64,000 nt of DNA. Origin: CANNDT01 sp945876205 (GTDB lineage Bacteria; Acidobacteriota; Vicinamibacteria; Vicinamibacterales; UBA2999). Below are positions 17,272 through 27,500 of this stretch, one piece after another (position 1 is the stretch's first letter; every line of letters starts with the position of its first letter). The stretch is from positions 11,496-75,495 of the forward strand of contig CANNDT010000009.1 in NCBI GenBank assembly GCA_947503365.1, read 5' to 3'. A program made the translations under genes and the position numbers. Below the pieces are notes generated by a model that was not told the DNA's origin, did not search any database, and saw only the letters and a list, made by a program, of their open reading frames with translations.

Positions 17272-17706
17272 TTGTCAGAGGCGGTCGCCTTGGCTCGTAT
17301 CCGAAAGATCCTGCTCGCCACGCTGGCAGCAGGACTCGTCGGCACGCTCAGCGAGCTGCTCCTGTTAGGGCACTTCGACTCGGTGCAGCAGTGGATACCT
17401 CTGGTGCTGCTGGGCATTGGCGTCGTCACGGTGACGTGGCATGCCGCGCGGCCAAGCGCTCTGTCGGTACGGGCGCTGCAGGTCACGATGGCGCTGTGTG
17501 TAGCTGCGGGAGTACTCGGTGTGGGCCTGCACTACGACGGCAACGTTGAATTCGAGCTGGAGATCACGCCGGCGATGGCCGGCCTCGAGCTGGTTCAACA
17601 AGCGCTCGCTGGCGCAACACCCGTGCTGGCTCCGGGCGCCATGGCGATGCTGGGGCTGGTCGGACTTGCGCACGCGTACCGTCATCCGTGTATTACCGCT
17701 GACTAG
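17272..17706 (+). CDS. Small integral membrane protein, unknown function
   Basis: 144 residues starting at TTG 17272, with GGGAG about 6 bases upstream; no ATG is available near the N-terminus. Four hydrophobic segments: about 13-32, 42-58, 66-84 and 113-132. A short charged loop (HYDGNVEFELE) lies between the last two. I do not recognise a family. Next gene starts 26 bases downstream. Confidence 0.6.
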   Translation: MSEAVALARIRKILLATLAAGLVGTLSELLLLGHFDSVQQWIPLVLLGIGVVTVTWHAARPSALSVRALQVTMALCVAAGVLGVGLHYDGNVEFELEITPAMAGLELVQQALAGATPVLAPGAMAMLGLVGLAHAYRHPCITAD

Positions 17707-17732
17707 GACGCATTCATTCGGGAAGGTGACAC

Positions 17733-18374
17733 ATGAATCGATTCATCACGATCAGCGCCTGTGCGGTTGTGGCCGTGCTGATGGCTGGGCGACCCGTTCA
17801 CGCGCAGGTGGGAAAGTCCGTGACGATCGTCGAAGCGAACGTCGCGACCGAAGCGGAACTGGCTGCGCTGCCTCACATGAACGCGGCTCGCGCGAAGGCG
17901 CTGGTCGGCAAGCGGCCATTCGCCAACATGCTCGCGCTCGACATGTTCCTGACCAGCCAGGGACTCACCCGGCCGGAGCTGACCGAGCTCTACGCCCGGG
18001 TCTTCCTGCCCGTGCATCTCAATACGACGACGCGCGAGGAGATCCTGCTGATCCCGGGAACCGGCACGCGGATGGTACGCGAGTTTCTCGAGTACCGGCC
18101 GTACAAGGCGCTGGCGCAGTTTCATCGCGAGATTGGCAAGTACGTCGACGACAAGGAACTGGCGCGTCTCGAACAGTACGTGTTCGTGCCGATCGACCTC
18201 AACACCGCGAGTGATGCCGACATCCTGACGATTCCCGGGCTGGGCAACCGGATGCTGCGCGAGTTCAAGGAATATCGCCCCTACAAGGCGATAGAGCAGT
18301 TCCGGCGCGAGATCGGGAAGTACGTCAGCAAAGAAGAAGTCGCGCGTCTCGAGCGATACGTCGCCATCAACTGA
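17733..18374 (+). CDS. Exported protein with three helix-hairpin-helix (ComEA-like) repeats
   Basis: 213 residues with a signal peptide (about 1-24) and a GGAAGGTG ribosome site. The mature protein is three homologous units of about 58 residues. The last two are the clearest: PIDLNTASDADILTIPGLG..., then EYRPYKAIEQFRREIGKYV. The HhH loops (IPGTG, IPGLG) resemble ComEA and PF12836 domains, which bind DNA in the periplasm during competence. The first unit (LPHMNAARAKALVGKRPF) is degenerate. No competence genes are visible, so DNA binding is an inference. Confidence 0.75.
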   Translation: MNRFITISACAVVAVLMAGRPVHAQVGKSVTIVEANVATEAELAALPHMNAARAKALVGKRPFANMLALDMFLTSQGLTRPELTELYARVFLPVHLNTTTREEILLIPGTGTRMVREFLEYRPYKALAQFHREIGKYVDDKELARLEQYVFVPIDLNTASDADILTIPGLGNRMLREFKEYRPYKAIEQFRREIGKYVSKEEVARLERYVAIN

Positions 18375-18469
18375 CACGCCTCGCCGTTGACCGCCGTGCC
18401 GGTGGACGTCGACGTCGAACGTCGATGCACGCGCGTCCGTTGTCTTCGGTAGTATTGGCTGGTGCAATC

Positions 18470-18970
<501 letters not shown>

Positions 18971-18971
18971 C

Positions 18972-20882
18972 TCAAATCTCCACCTGCACGCCGAGCTCGA
19001 CGACGCGTTCGGGCGGAAGGCGGAAGAAGGCGGTCGCGCGCTGGGCGTTGCGTGACATCAGCACGAACAGCCGCTCGCGCCAGAGGGCCATGCCTCGCCG
19101 CTTGGTGGGAATGATCGTCTCCCGCCCGAGGAAGAACGTCACATCATCCGGATCGAGGTCGACGCCCTTGGCTTTCGCGAGCGCCAGCGCCTCGGGGACG
19201 TCCGGGTCCTGCATGAAGCCGTACTTCACCTTCACATTGAAGACGCCGTGACCAAGCGCCTCCACCGAGGCCTGCTCCGCCTCGGGCACGTGAGGCACCT
19301 GCGCCGTCGTGACCATCAGGATCACGATGTGTTCGTGCAGCACCTTGTTGAAGCGGAGGTTGTGCGAGAGCGCCGCCGGGGTGCCCTTCGGCTGCGCGGT
19401 CATGAAGACCGCCGTGCCTGAGACGCGCACCGGCGGGTTCGCGATCACCGCCGCCATGAATTCGTCGAGCGGTATCGCCCGCGACGTCAGGCGCTCCGCA
19501 ATCAACTGTCGTCCGGTCTTCCAGGTCGTCATCAGGATGAAGACGAGCGTGGCCACGCTGAGCGGCAGCCAGCCGCCGCGGACGACCTTGAGCAGGTTCG
19601 CGCCGACCAGCGCGAGATCGATGGTGATGAACACCGCCGTGACGCAGTATGCGACCGGCAGCGGCCACTTCCAGCGCTCGGTCATCACGATGTGCAGGAG
19701 CAGCGCGGTGATCAGCATCGTGATCGTCACCGCGACGCCGTAGGTGGCCGCCAGCGCGCTGGACGACCGGAACCCGAAGACGATCAGGATCGTGCACACC
19801 GCCAACGCCCAGTTCACCTGCGGCACGTAGACCTGCCCCATCTCGTGCGACGAGGTGTGCTCGATGTCGAGACGAGGCGCGAACCCGAGCTGGATCGCCT
19901 GGCGCGTGAGCGAAAACGCACCGGAGATCAGCGCCTGCGACGCGATGATCGCCGCGAGCGTCGAGATTCCGACGAGCGGCAGCAGCGCCCACACCGGCGT
20001 CATCCTGAAGAACGGCTGCGACGCCGCATCCGGATGAATCAGCAGCAAAGCGCCCTGGCCGAAATAATTCAGCATCAGCGCCGGCAGCACCATCCCGTAC
20101 CAGGCGAGGCGAATGGGACGCCTTCCGAAATGTCCCATGTCCGCGTACAGAGCCTCGCCACCGGTGACGGCCAGCACGACACCCCCGAGCACCGGGAACC
20201 CATGCCATCCGTTGTCCCGAAAATATCTGACGGCGTGCCGCGGATCGAGCGCGCCAAATACCGCCGGCTCCTGTATGACCCAGATGAACCCCAGGAACGC
20301 GATGGTGAGGAACCAGACGATCATGATCGGGCCAAACAACCCTCCGACCCGGTGCGTGCCGAACTTCTGGATGGCGAAAATCCCGAAGATGATGGCGACG
20401 GAGAGAGGCAGCACGTACGGCCCAAAGAGCGGCGTCGCGACCTCGAGTCCTTCCATCGCGCCGAGCACCGTGATGGCCGGCGTGATCATGCCGTCGCCGT
20501 AGAGCAGCGCGGCCCCGAAGATGCCGAGCAGAACCAGGATCGGCCTGCCCGACGCGAGGCCGCCGTTCGACTTGGCCGATCCCTTCCTCGGCGGCAGCAG
20601 CGCGATCAGCGCCAGGATCCCGCCCTCACCCTGGTTGTCGGCGCGCATCACGATCGCGATGTACTTGATCGAGACGACGATGATCAGGGCGTAGAGGATC
20701 AGCGAGAGGACGCCGAGCACGTTTTCGTGGGTGGGCGCCACCGCGTGAGCGCCAAAGAAGCACTCACGAATCGTGTAGAGCGGGCTCGTCCCGATGTCGC
20801 CGTAGACGACGCCGACGGCGGTCAGTGTGAGCGGCAGCAGCTTGCTGCGGCCATGGGCTACGGCGGGGGCAGGCGTGGTCAT
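18972..20882 (-). CDS. kup: Low-affinity potassium transporter Kup
   Basis: 636 residues from ATG 20882 (MTTPAPAVAHG); an upstream TTG would add 16 residues. Signature GVVYGDIGTSPLY at the first helix, ADNQGEGGILALIALL, YGDGMITPAITVLGA and FGTHRVGGLFGPIMIVWF, about 12 membrane helices, and a C-terminal cytoplasmic domain (about 470-636). It imports K+ with H+. Convergent with mscL, and both act in osmotic balance, although they are not co-transcribed. Confidence 0.95.
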   Translation of the reverse strand: MTTPAPAVAHGRSKLLPLTLTAVGVVYGDIGTSPLYTIRECFFGAHAVAPTHENVLGVLSLILYALIIVVSIKYIAIVMRADNQGEGGILALIALLPPRKGSAKSNGGLASGRPILVLLGIFGAALLYGDGMITPAITVLGAMEGLEVATPLFGPYVLPLSVAIIFGIFAIQKFGTHRVGGLFGPIMIVWFLTIAFLGFIWVIQEPAVFGALDPRHAVRYFRDNGWHGFPVLGGVVLAVTGGEALYADMGHFGRRPIRLAWYGMVLPALMLNYFGQGALLLIHPDAASQPFFRMTPVWALLPLVGISTLAAIIASQALISGAFSLTRQAIQLGFAPRLDIEHTSSHEMGQVYVPQVNWALAVCTILIVFGFRSSSALAATYGVAVTITMLITALLLHIVMTERWKWPLPVAYCVTAVFITIDLALVGANLLKVVRGGWLPLSVATLVFILMTTWKTGRQLIAERLTSRAIPLDEFMAAVIANPPVRVSGTAVFMTAQPKGTPAALSHNLRFNKVLHEHIVILMVTTAQVPHVPEAEQASVEALGHGVFNVKVKYGFMQDPDVPEALALAKAKGVDLDPDDVTFFLGRETIIPTKRRGMALWRERLFVLMSRNAQRATAFFRLPPERVVELGVQVEI

Positions 20883-20980
20883 TCGAACTTCGGAGAATAC
20901 CACGCTGGAATTCGTGAACCATGACCCCAACTCAGCTCTCCAGGATCACCTGAAGAACCAGAACACGCCGAACTAACCCG

Positions 20981-21754
20981 TTATCCAACGTAGAGTGTTC
21001 GCGCCGTCAGCTCGCGATGGTTGAGGCCGGCGGCCTTGTCGAACAGTTTGAGCATCGGCGGCAGGTCCACCTGGAAGCGCCACTCCTCGGCGCGGCCGCC
21101 TGCCGCTCGAAATTTCGCAGCAGTCGTCTCCCACCAGGGCGTCACACCCCGCGCGATCGGCTCTACTACGAGCACTTTCACGCCCTTGGCAGCGGCGGCG
21201 AGCAGGCGATCTTCCACGTGTTGACGCGTTGCCTCAGGCAATTCGTTCAGGACGTAGCCGGCAACGATGGCGCCGCCCGGTCGGACATCTGGAATGCGGG
21301 CGACGTCGCCCTGGCGCGCGCGGCCGTCTATGCCGAGATCCTTGTAGGTTCGCCGCGCTTCATCCACAGCCCACGGATGGCGATCGATGCCCGTCACCGA
21401 CGAGGCGGCCGCGCCCGCCGCGATCGCCCACGCGGCGCCGGCGGCTCCGGTGCCGCACCCGAGGTCTAGGATGTGCGAGGGAGGCGGACTGTCCGCGCCC
21501 GACTTCGTGACAATGAGGTAGGTCGTGAGGAAATGAAGCGGCGCGTAGAACAGGGCAAAGGCCGCCCGCTTGCCCGCGCTGTCGAGCGTGCCCTGGACGG
21601 CCGGGCGATGGGGACCGGCGCGGCGCCGCTCGACGTAGGCGGCCGACAGCGCCCGAAGCGCGCGCGTCACCTCCGCGACGCGCAGGTCGGCCAGGTGCCG
21701 CGCTTCCAATGCGGCGAGCCAGTCGGCGAAGATCGCGGGCGGCGATTCACTCAT
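20981..21754 (-). CDS. Class I SAM-dependent methyltransferase
   Basis: 257 residues. SAM-binding motif ILDLGCGTGAAGAAWAIAAG, acidic end of strand 2 in VTGIDRHPWAVDEA, GDVARIPDVRPGGAIVAGYVLNELPEA as motif IV region. The VLNEL and EPIARGVTPWWE features recall Rsm22-type ribosomal small-subunit methyltransferase-like proteins, but the N-terminal 70 residues are not diagnostic. Substrate unknown. Confidence 0.75.
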   Translation of the reverse strand: MSESPPAIFADWLAALEARHLADLRVAEVTRALRALSAAYVERRRAGPHRPAVQGTLDSAGKRAAFALFYAPLHFLTTYLIVTKSGADSPPPSHILDLGCGTGAAGAAWAIAAGAAASSVTGIDRHPWAVDEARRTYKDLGIDGRARQGDVARIPDVRPGGAIVAGYVLNELPEATRQHVEDRLLAAAAKGVKVLVVEPIARGVTPWWETTAAKFRAAGGRAEEWRFQVDLPPMLKLFDKAAGLNHRELTARTLYVG

Positions 21755-21785
21755 CCAGCCACGATCTTATGCGCGCGCGGACGTT

Positions 21786-22061
21786 CTACGTCAGCTGCGG
21801 AACGTCGGGATCTCCCACCGCCTCTGACAGCTCGCGAGACGGCGTGAAGCCGCCGTACTCGGCAGGCGATTCGGTCTGCGTCATCAAGCCGGTGATCAGG
21901 CCCACCGCGCCAAGCGCCATCGGAATGAACGCGTATCGCCGCTCGGCCGCCGGAAGGAACAGCGGCGACAGCACCAGCGCGGTGCACATCATGAAGTCGA
22001 GGGCGAGATGACCCTTCATCGGTATCACCTTCACCAGGCCGGCTTCGTAGTTAGTGACCAT
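21786..22061 (-). CDS. Small two-helix membrane protein (SPW-like)
   Basis: 91 residues. AGLVKVIPMKGHLALDFMMC and two hydrophobic segments (about 20-38, 42-60) resemble small proteins of the SPW-repeat type that open with a PMKxHLALD motif. The tail is acidic and polar. Divergent from the PA2779-like gene across 95 bases. Function unknown. Confidence 0.6.
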   Translation of the reverse strand: MVTNYEAGLVKVIPMKGHLALDFMMCTALVLSPLFLPAAERRYAFIPMALGAVGLITGLMTQTESPAEYGGFTPSRELSEAVGDPDVPQLT

Positions 22062-22103
22062 CGCGTTGACGCTGGCTGCCGTGCCGGCGTTGCGCGTGAC
22101 ATC

Positions 22104-22146
22104 CGAAGCTCATCCAGAGAAGCTTCGCTACAATCATGGCAGGAGG
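22104..22146 (+). promoter_or_regulatory. Probable promoter and SD region of the PA2779-like gene
   Basis: TACAAT at 22129-22134 and AGGAGG at 22141-22146. A 7-bp inverted repeat (cgaagct 22104-22110 / agcttcg 22121-22127) lies directly upstream of the -10 and could be an operator. No convincing -35. Confidence 0.4.
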
Positions 22147-22156
22147 CACCGAACGC

Positions 22157-22549
22157 ATGCGCATGTCCGCTCTACTCGTCGCTCTCGTGTTCTTATTTGT
22201 CGCCACGGTTTCGCCGGCTGGCGCCCAGACTTCCCACTCCGCACCGCAATCGGCTATCGATGCGGCGCTTCAGCAGAAAATCTCGAACGCCACCGCCGAT
22301 CGCGAAGCCGTGCTGCGGCTGCTCGATCGCCCGGAGGTGCAGTCGGTCGCCGGCAATGCCGGTCTCGATCTGCGCCGCGCCAAGGACGCCGTCTCGACCA
22401 TCGACGGCCCCCAGCTGACCGAGCTCACGGCGCAGGCCTCCCAGGTGCAGCGGGCGCTGGAGGGCGGCCAATCGCGCATCACGATCAACACCACGCTGCT
22501 GATCATCGGGCTGCTGGTGCTCGTTCTGCTCATCCTCGCTTTGAAGTAG
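22157..22549 (+). CDS. PA2779-like exported membrane-anchored small protein
   Basis: 130 residues from ATG 22157, chosen because AGGAGG (22141-22146) stands 10 nt upstream; an in-frame ATG at 22136 would overlap that site. Signal peptide about 1-24. The middle (ADREAVLRLLDRPEVQSVAG, NAGLDLRRAKDAVSTIDGPQLTEL) matches the PA2779 family pattern in which residues resembling a folded inhibitor-like helical hairpin precede a C-terminal transmembrane anchor (TLLIIGLLVLVLLILALK). PA2779 proteins travel with PA2778-type C39-like cysteine peptidases, exactly as here. Confidence 0.75.
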   Translation: MRMSALLVALVFLFVATVSPAGAQTSHSAPQSAIDAALQQKISNATADREAVLRLLDRPEVQSVAGNAGLDLRRAKDAVSTIDGPQLTELTAQASQVQRALEGGQSRITINTTLLIIGLLVLVLLILALK

Positions 22550-22551
22550 CA

Positions 22552-24531
22552 ATGCGCCGGTTCGGCGCTGCTCTGCTGATCATCCTGGCTGCGCACGGAC
22601 CGTCCGTGCGCGGCCAGGCGTCGGAGGCCGCACCGCTTCCGCTCCTCGACGTTCCCTTCATTTCCCAATCCGAAGCGTTGTGTGGCGGAGCTGCAGCCGC
22701 GATGGTGATGCGGTTCTGGGGTGCCCGCGACGTGTCCGCGGAATCGTTCGCACACCTCGTGGACCGCAGCGCCGCAGGGATCCGGACCGATGCATTGATC
22801 GGTGAGCTCCGGCGTCTTGGCTGGGACGCCACCGGCGTCGCCGGCACCGACGCGCTCCTGGCGCGCGAGCTGGCTCGCGGCCGTCCCGTGGTCACGCTCA
22901 TCGAAGACCATCCGGGTGCCTACCACTACGTCGTCATCGTCGCCCGCCACGATCGCGGCGTCGTCTTTCACGATCCCGCTCGCGTCCCGTTCCGCGTGAT
23001 GGCGGTCAACGAATTCGACAGGCGCTGGGCTGCTGCCGATCGGTGGATGGCGGTCGTCGTCCCGGGCACGGCGACCACCGTGCAGCCGCTCGACGCTCCG
23101 GCCACGGTTCCTCGGTCTTCATGCGACCAGTTGATCAGCGACGGTGTGGCCGCCGCGCGCAACAACGATCTCGGCAGCGCGGAGATCGCGCTGACGTCGG
23201 CGTTCTCATGCCCGGGCTCGGCGGCGGCGCGGGAACTCGCCGGCGTGCGCCTTCTCCAGCAGCGCTGGACTGACGTGGACGCGCTGGCAACCGTGGCGGT
23301 CACCCAGGACGCGGGCGACACCTACGCATGGAAGCTGCTCGCGACGGCGCGGTTTATCGAGGACGACCCGCTCGGAGCGCTCGACGCGTGGAATCGGGCG
23401 AGCGAACCGCGTGTCGATGCCGTGCGGATTGACGGCCTCACTCACACGCGCCACCGTGTCGTCGAGCGACTGCTGGACGTCCCCACGGGAGAGATGCTCA
23501 CGGCCGACGCCTTGGTCCGCGCACAGCGGAGACTGCGCGAGCTTCCAGCGGCGGTTTCGACTCGGTTGGAATTCACCCCTGCGCCGTCGGGGGTCGTGGA
23601 ACTTCGAGGCGCGGTCGTGGAGCGCCCGCTGTTGCCAACGTCTCCTTTCACCCTCGCGGCACTCGCGGTGTCTGCCGCGGCAGCGCGCGAAATTCGCGTG
23701 GCGCTGGGATCGGTGTCCGGCGGCGGCGAGCAAATCGTCGTCGCGTGGAGGTTCTGGGAAGGTCGCCGGCGCCTGGCCGGCGGGATTCGCGCGCCTGCAC
23801 CGTGGGGCGGCGTCTGGAGCGTGGACGGTCTTCGTGAGCGGCAGGCCTTCACGTCGACGGCGTTTCCCGCCTCCGAGCGCAGCGGCGCGCAGCTCGCGCA
23901 ATCGAATTGGGCCACGCGACGGCTGCGCTGGTCTGTCGCGGCTGGAGTGGATCGCTGGCACGCGCGCGGCACGTTCGGAAGCGTCGCCGGGGGTCTGCGG
24001 CTTGCGTCAGGCGGCGACCGTTTCACCGTTCAGACTCAAGCCACCAACTGGCTCGGACGCGACGGCTTCACCGCCGGCGGCGCGGCGGTGCGCGCGCGCT
24101 CATCGAGCGAACCGCGGGGCGTGGTGTGGCTGGCAACCGGCGCCGTCGAAAGGGTGAGCACACGGACGCCGATGGAGTTGTGGCCGGCGGGGGATACCGG
24201 CGCCGCGCGTTCGACGCTGTTGCGCGCTCATCCCGTGCTCGCCGGTCAAGGCCGCATGCGCGTGTCGCGAATTGGCCGCGCCATCGAGCAGGCATCTGTC
24301 GAAGGCCAGCGGTGGTGGCGCATCGCGGGACCGATCCGCGGCGCCGCGGCGGCGTTTGTCGATGCCGCCCGCACGTCTCGCCGCACGGCGGGGGCGCCTC
24401 GCCTCGATGTCGATGCCGGAATTGGCGTGCGATTTATCGGCGGCGGCATCCCTGGCACCCTCCGTATCGACCTCGCCACGGGCATCAGCGACGGGGCGAA
24501 GGCCCTCTCGTTTGTGTATGTGGTAGAGTAG
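22552..24531 (+). CDS. PA2778-like C39-type cysteine peptidase fused to a POTRA-like segment and probable outer-membrane barrel
   Basis: 659 residues from ATG 22552, 2 bases after the PA2779-like stop. Signal peptide about 1-22. Papain-like C39 domain about 30-165 with predicted triad Cys44 (SEALCGGAAA), His125 (GAYHYVVIV) and Asp141 (VFHDPA). Residues 175-280 are helical and TPR-like. Residues 285-350 (ADALVRAQRRLRELPAAVST...VVELRGAVVERP) look POTRA-like. The last 300 residues alternate like beta strands and end in LSFVYVVE, as in a barrel. Usual PA2778 proteins are only C39 plus TPR (about 220-300 aa), so the barrel fusion is odd. Role unknown; proteolysis at the outer membrane is an inference. 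Confidence 0.68.
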   Translation: MRRFGAALLIILAAHGPSVRGQASEAAPLPLLDVPFISQSEALCGGAAAAMVMRFWGARDVSAESFAHLVDRSAAGIRTDALIGELRRLGWDATGVAGTDALLARELARGRPVVTLIEDHPGAYHYVVIVARHDRGVVFHDPARVPFRVMAVNEFDRRWAAADRWMAVVVPGTATTVQPLDAPATVPRSSCDQLISDGVAAARNNDLGSAEIALTSAFSCPGSAAARELAGVRLLQQRWTDVDALATVAVTQDAGDTYAWKLLATARFIEDDPLGALDAWNRASEPRVDAVRIDGLTHTRHRVVERLLDVPTGEMLTADALVRAQRRLRELPAAVSTRLEFTPAPSGVVELRGAVVERPLLPTSPFTLAALAVSAAAAREIRVALGSVSGGGEQIVVAWRFWEGRRRLAGGIRAPAPWGGVWSVDGLRERQAFTSTAFPASERSGAQLAQSNWATRRLRWSVAAGVDRWHARGTFGSVAGGLRLASGGDRFTVQTQATNWLGRDGFTAGGAAVRARSSSEPRGVVWLATGAVERVSTRTPMELWPAGDTGAARSTLLRAHPVLAGQGRMRVSRIGRAIEQASVEGQRWWRIAGPIRGAAAAFVDAARTSRRTAGAPRLDVDAGIGVRFIGGGIPGTLRIDLATGISDGAKALSFVYVVE

Positions 24532-24563
24532 CCGCCTTCCAAATCCCGAACTCAGGGGTGCCC

Positions 24564-27500
24564 ATGGTGCGGTACACGGCGGCAGTCGTGTGTCTCCTCA
24601 CGGTCGTCGCCGTGGCGAGACCGGCGGAGGCGCAGTATTTCGGACGCAACAAGGTCCACTACGATCGCCTGGAGTTCCGCGTCCTGCAGACGGACCACTT
24701 CGACGTCTACTACTACGCCGAAGAAGAACAGGCGACGCGCCATGCCGCTCGCATGGCCGAGCGCTGGTACTCGCGGTTTTCGCGACTGCTCGACCACACG
24801 TTCGCGCATCGGCAGCCGCTTGTCCTCTACGCGAGCCATCCGCACTTCTCCCAGACCAACGTCACGCCATCGGCACCGGGGGAGGGCACCGGCGGCCTGA
24901 CGGAGCGGACCAAGTCGCGCATCGCGATGCCCTTTGCGCCCGGCCTTGGAGAAACCGATCACGTGCTCGGCCACGAGATCGCGCATGCCTTCCAGATCGA
25001 CATCGCCAAGGGCGCGGGGCAGAACGCGTTCACCATGCCGGGGTGGTTCATCGAGGGGATGGCGGAGTACCTGTCGCTCGGTCCCAGCAACGCCAACACG
25101 ATGATGTGGCTGCGGGATGCCGCGATTCACCAGCGGTTGCCGACACTGAAGCAGCTCGAGAATCCGCGCTACTTTCCATATCGATACGGCCATGCGTTCT
25201 GGTCGTATCTGACGACCACCTATGGCGACGAGATCGTGGCGCGCATCCTGCGATCGAAGATCCGCGGGGTGATCCCTCGGCTCGAGGCGCTCACCGGCGT
25301 CGACCGCGCGCAGTTGACGCGCGACTGGCACGAGTCCATTCCATCGGAGTCGCCGGCGGCCGACGAGGCGTTCACGGCGCCGCGCAGCGTGGTGGCATCC
25401 GCCCAGGACGGTGCGCGGTTGCACGTGTCCCCGGCGATCAGCCCCGATGGCCGTCGGGTGATGTTCGTGTCGGAGCGGGATCGACTCTCGCTTGATCTCT
25501 TCATGGCGGACGCCTCGAGCGGAGCGGTCCTCGACAAGATCGTGAGCACGGCGGCCGATCCGCACTTCGACAGCCTCCAGTACATCCAGTCGGCTGGCGC
25601 GTGGGACCCCTCCGGCCGCCGATTCGCGATGGGTGCGTTGAGCGGCGGAAAGCCGCTGCTCGTGCTGGTCGACAGCGCGCATCCCGAGCGGCGGGAAGAG
25701 ATCCACATCGACCAGGTCAGCGAGATCTACAACCCAAGCTGGTCGCCCGACGGCACGCGCATCGTCTTCTCCGCCCTCGCCGGCGGGTTGTCCGACTTGT
25801 GGGTTTATTCGCTGCCGACCAGGACGTTGGAGCAGTTGACGGCGGACGGGTTCGCGGATCTCCACCCGGCGTGGTCGCCTGATGGGCAGACGATCGCCTT
25901 CGCGACCGATCGATTCACGACCAACCTCGAGGACCTGGATTTCGGGCCGCTTCGTCTCGGCTTCGTCGATATGCGGACGGGGATCATCAGGCCTCTCGAC
26001 TTTGCCCGGGGCGGGGCGCTCGCGACCGAGCCGTCGCGCGCAAAGCAGGTGAGTCCGCAGTGGGCGCCTGACGGCAAGGCGATCTACTTCGTCAGCGATC
26101 GCGAAGACATCAGCAACGTCTACCGCGCCGTGCTTGCGTCGGGCGAGCTGCGGCAGGTGACCAACGTGCCTGGCGGCGTCAGCGGAATCACGGCGACCAG
26201 TCCGGCGCTGGCGGTGGCATCGCAGGCGGGCACGCTCGCCTTCAGCGTCTACCGCAACGGGCGTTACGACATCCAGACGCTCGATGAGTCAGCCGCTGTG
26301 TCGGCGCGGCTGATCACGCCACCCTCGTCCGACGCTGAGCCCGATTCAGTCGTTCCGGAAGGCTCGCTGGTGCGCTTGCTGAGCGACGCGCGAACGGGAC
26401 TGCCGAAGAAGAAGGATTTCGCGGCGACGCGTTACGACGATCGCCTTCGGCTGGAATCGATCGCGCCGCAGTACATCGGTGCGGCGACGGGCAGCGGGTT
26501 CGGCGGACGGGTGCTCGGGAGCTTCGGCTTCTCGTTCAGCGACACGCTGCGCGACCGGCAGGTGCACACCATGTTTCGCGGCGGCACCAGCCTCGACGAT
26601 CTCGCGGCCCAGGTGGCGTACGTCAACCGCAAAGGACAGTGGAATTGGGGACTCGTCGCGGGCGTCGTGCCCTCGCGCTTCGTTGGCGCCCGCCGCGCGA
26701 TGGACCGGAACGGTGAATTCGTCACCCGAGAGACCGCAAACCTGCGCTACATGCACGAGTGGGGCGGGCTCACGGCGCAGTACCACATCAATCGTTCGCA
26801 GCGCTTCGAGTTCGGCGCCGGCATGCGAAGGACCGGCTTCGAGTGGCAGACCGTCACGCGCGTGGTCGACTCCGTGCTGCGCCAGACGGTCAGCGAGACG
26901 CTGGCCATGACCGATGCGGGAAAGGCCATTTACCTGGGTGAGGCGAATGCCGCGTTCGTTCACGACACCGCGGTGTGGAGTCCGACAAGTCCGATTCTTG
27001 GTCAACGTCTGAGGCTCGAAATCGAGCCCGCGCTGGGCGGGCTGGCGTTCGCTGACGTGCGCGCCGACATGCGCCGGTATGTCATGCCTGTGCGGCCGGT
27101 GACATTGGCGGCGCGGGTCAGTCACGTCGGGCGCTATGGACCCGATGCGGGAGATGGACGACTCACGCCGCTCGTCTATGGACTTCAAAGCCTGGTGCGC
27201 GGCTACGACCTGCGCAGCTTTGCGATGGGTGAGTGCGGAGCCTCCGCGACCACATGCTCGCCGCTCGACGAGCTGACTGGCAGCAGGTTCGCGCTCGTGA
27301 ACCTCGAGGTGCGCGCACCGCTGCTCGGGCTGCTGCGCGGCGACGTCTACTACGGACCGGTGCCGATCGAGGTGATCGCGTTCGTTGATGCCGGGTTCTT
27401 GTGGACTCGCCACACCAGCGGTCCGCTGGAGCGGGATCGGTTCCGGAGTGTCGGCGCGGGCGCGCGGGCCAATCTGGGCGGCATCGTCTTCGAGATGACC

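Noticed and set aside
19692..20924. 410-codon plus-strand frame antisense to kup
   Set aside because: Asp/Arg-rich shadow of the kup gene; no motif.
22054..22551. N-terminal extension of the C39 peptidase through the PA2779-like gene
   Set aside because: The extension is Arg/His-rich and in another frame from the PA2779-like protein; the signal peptide begins at 22552.
23907..24563. N-terminal extension of the MA peptidase into the preceding gene
   Set aside because: Composition is antisense-like Arg-rich; a clean signal peptide begins at 24564.
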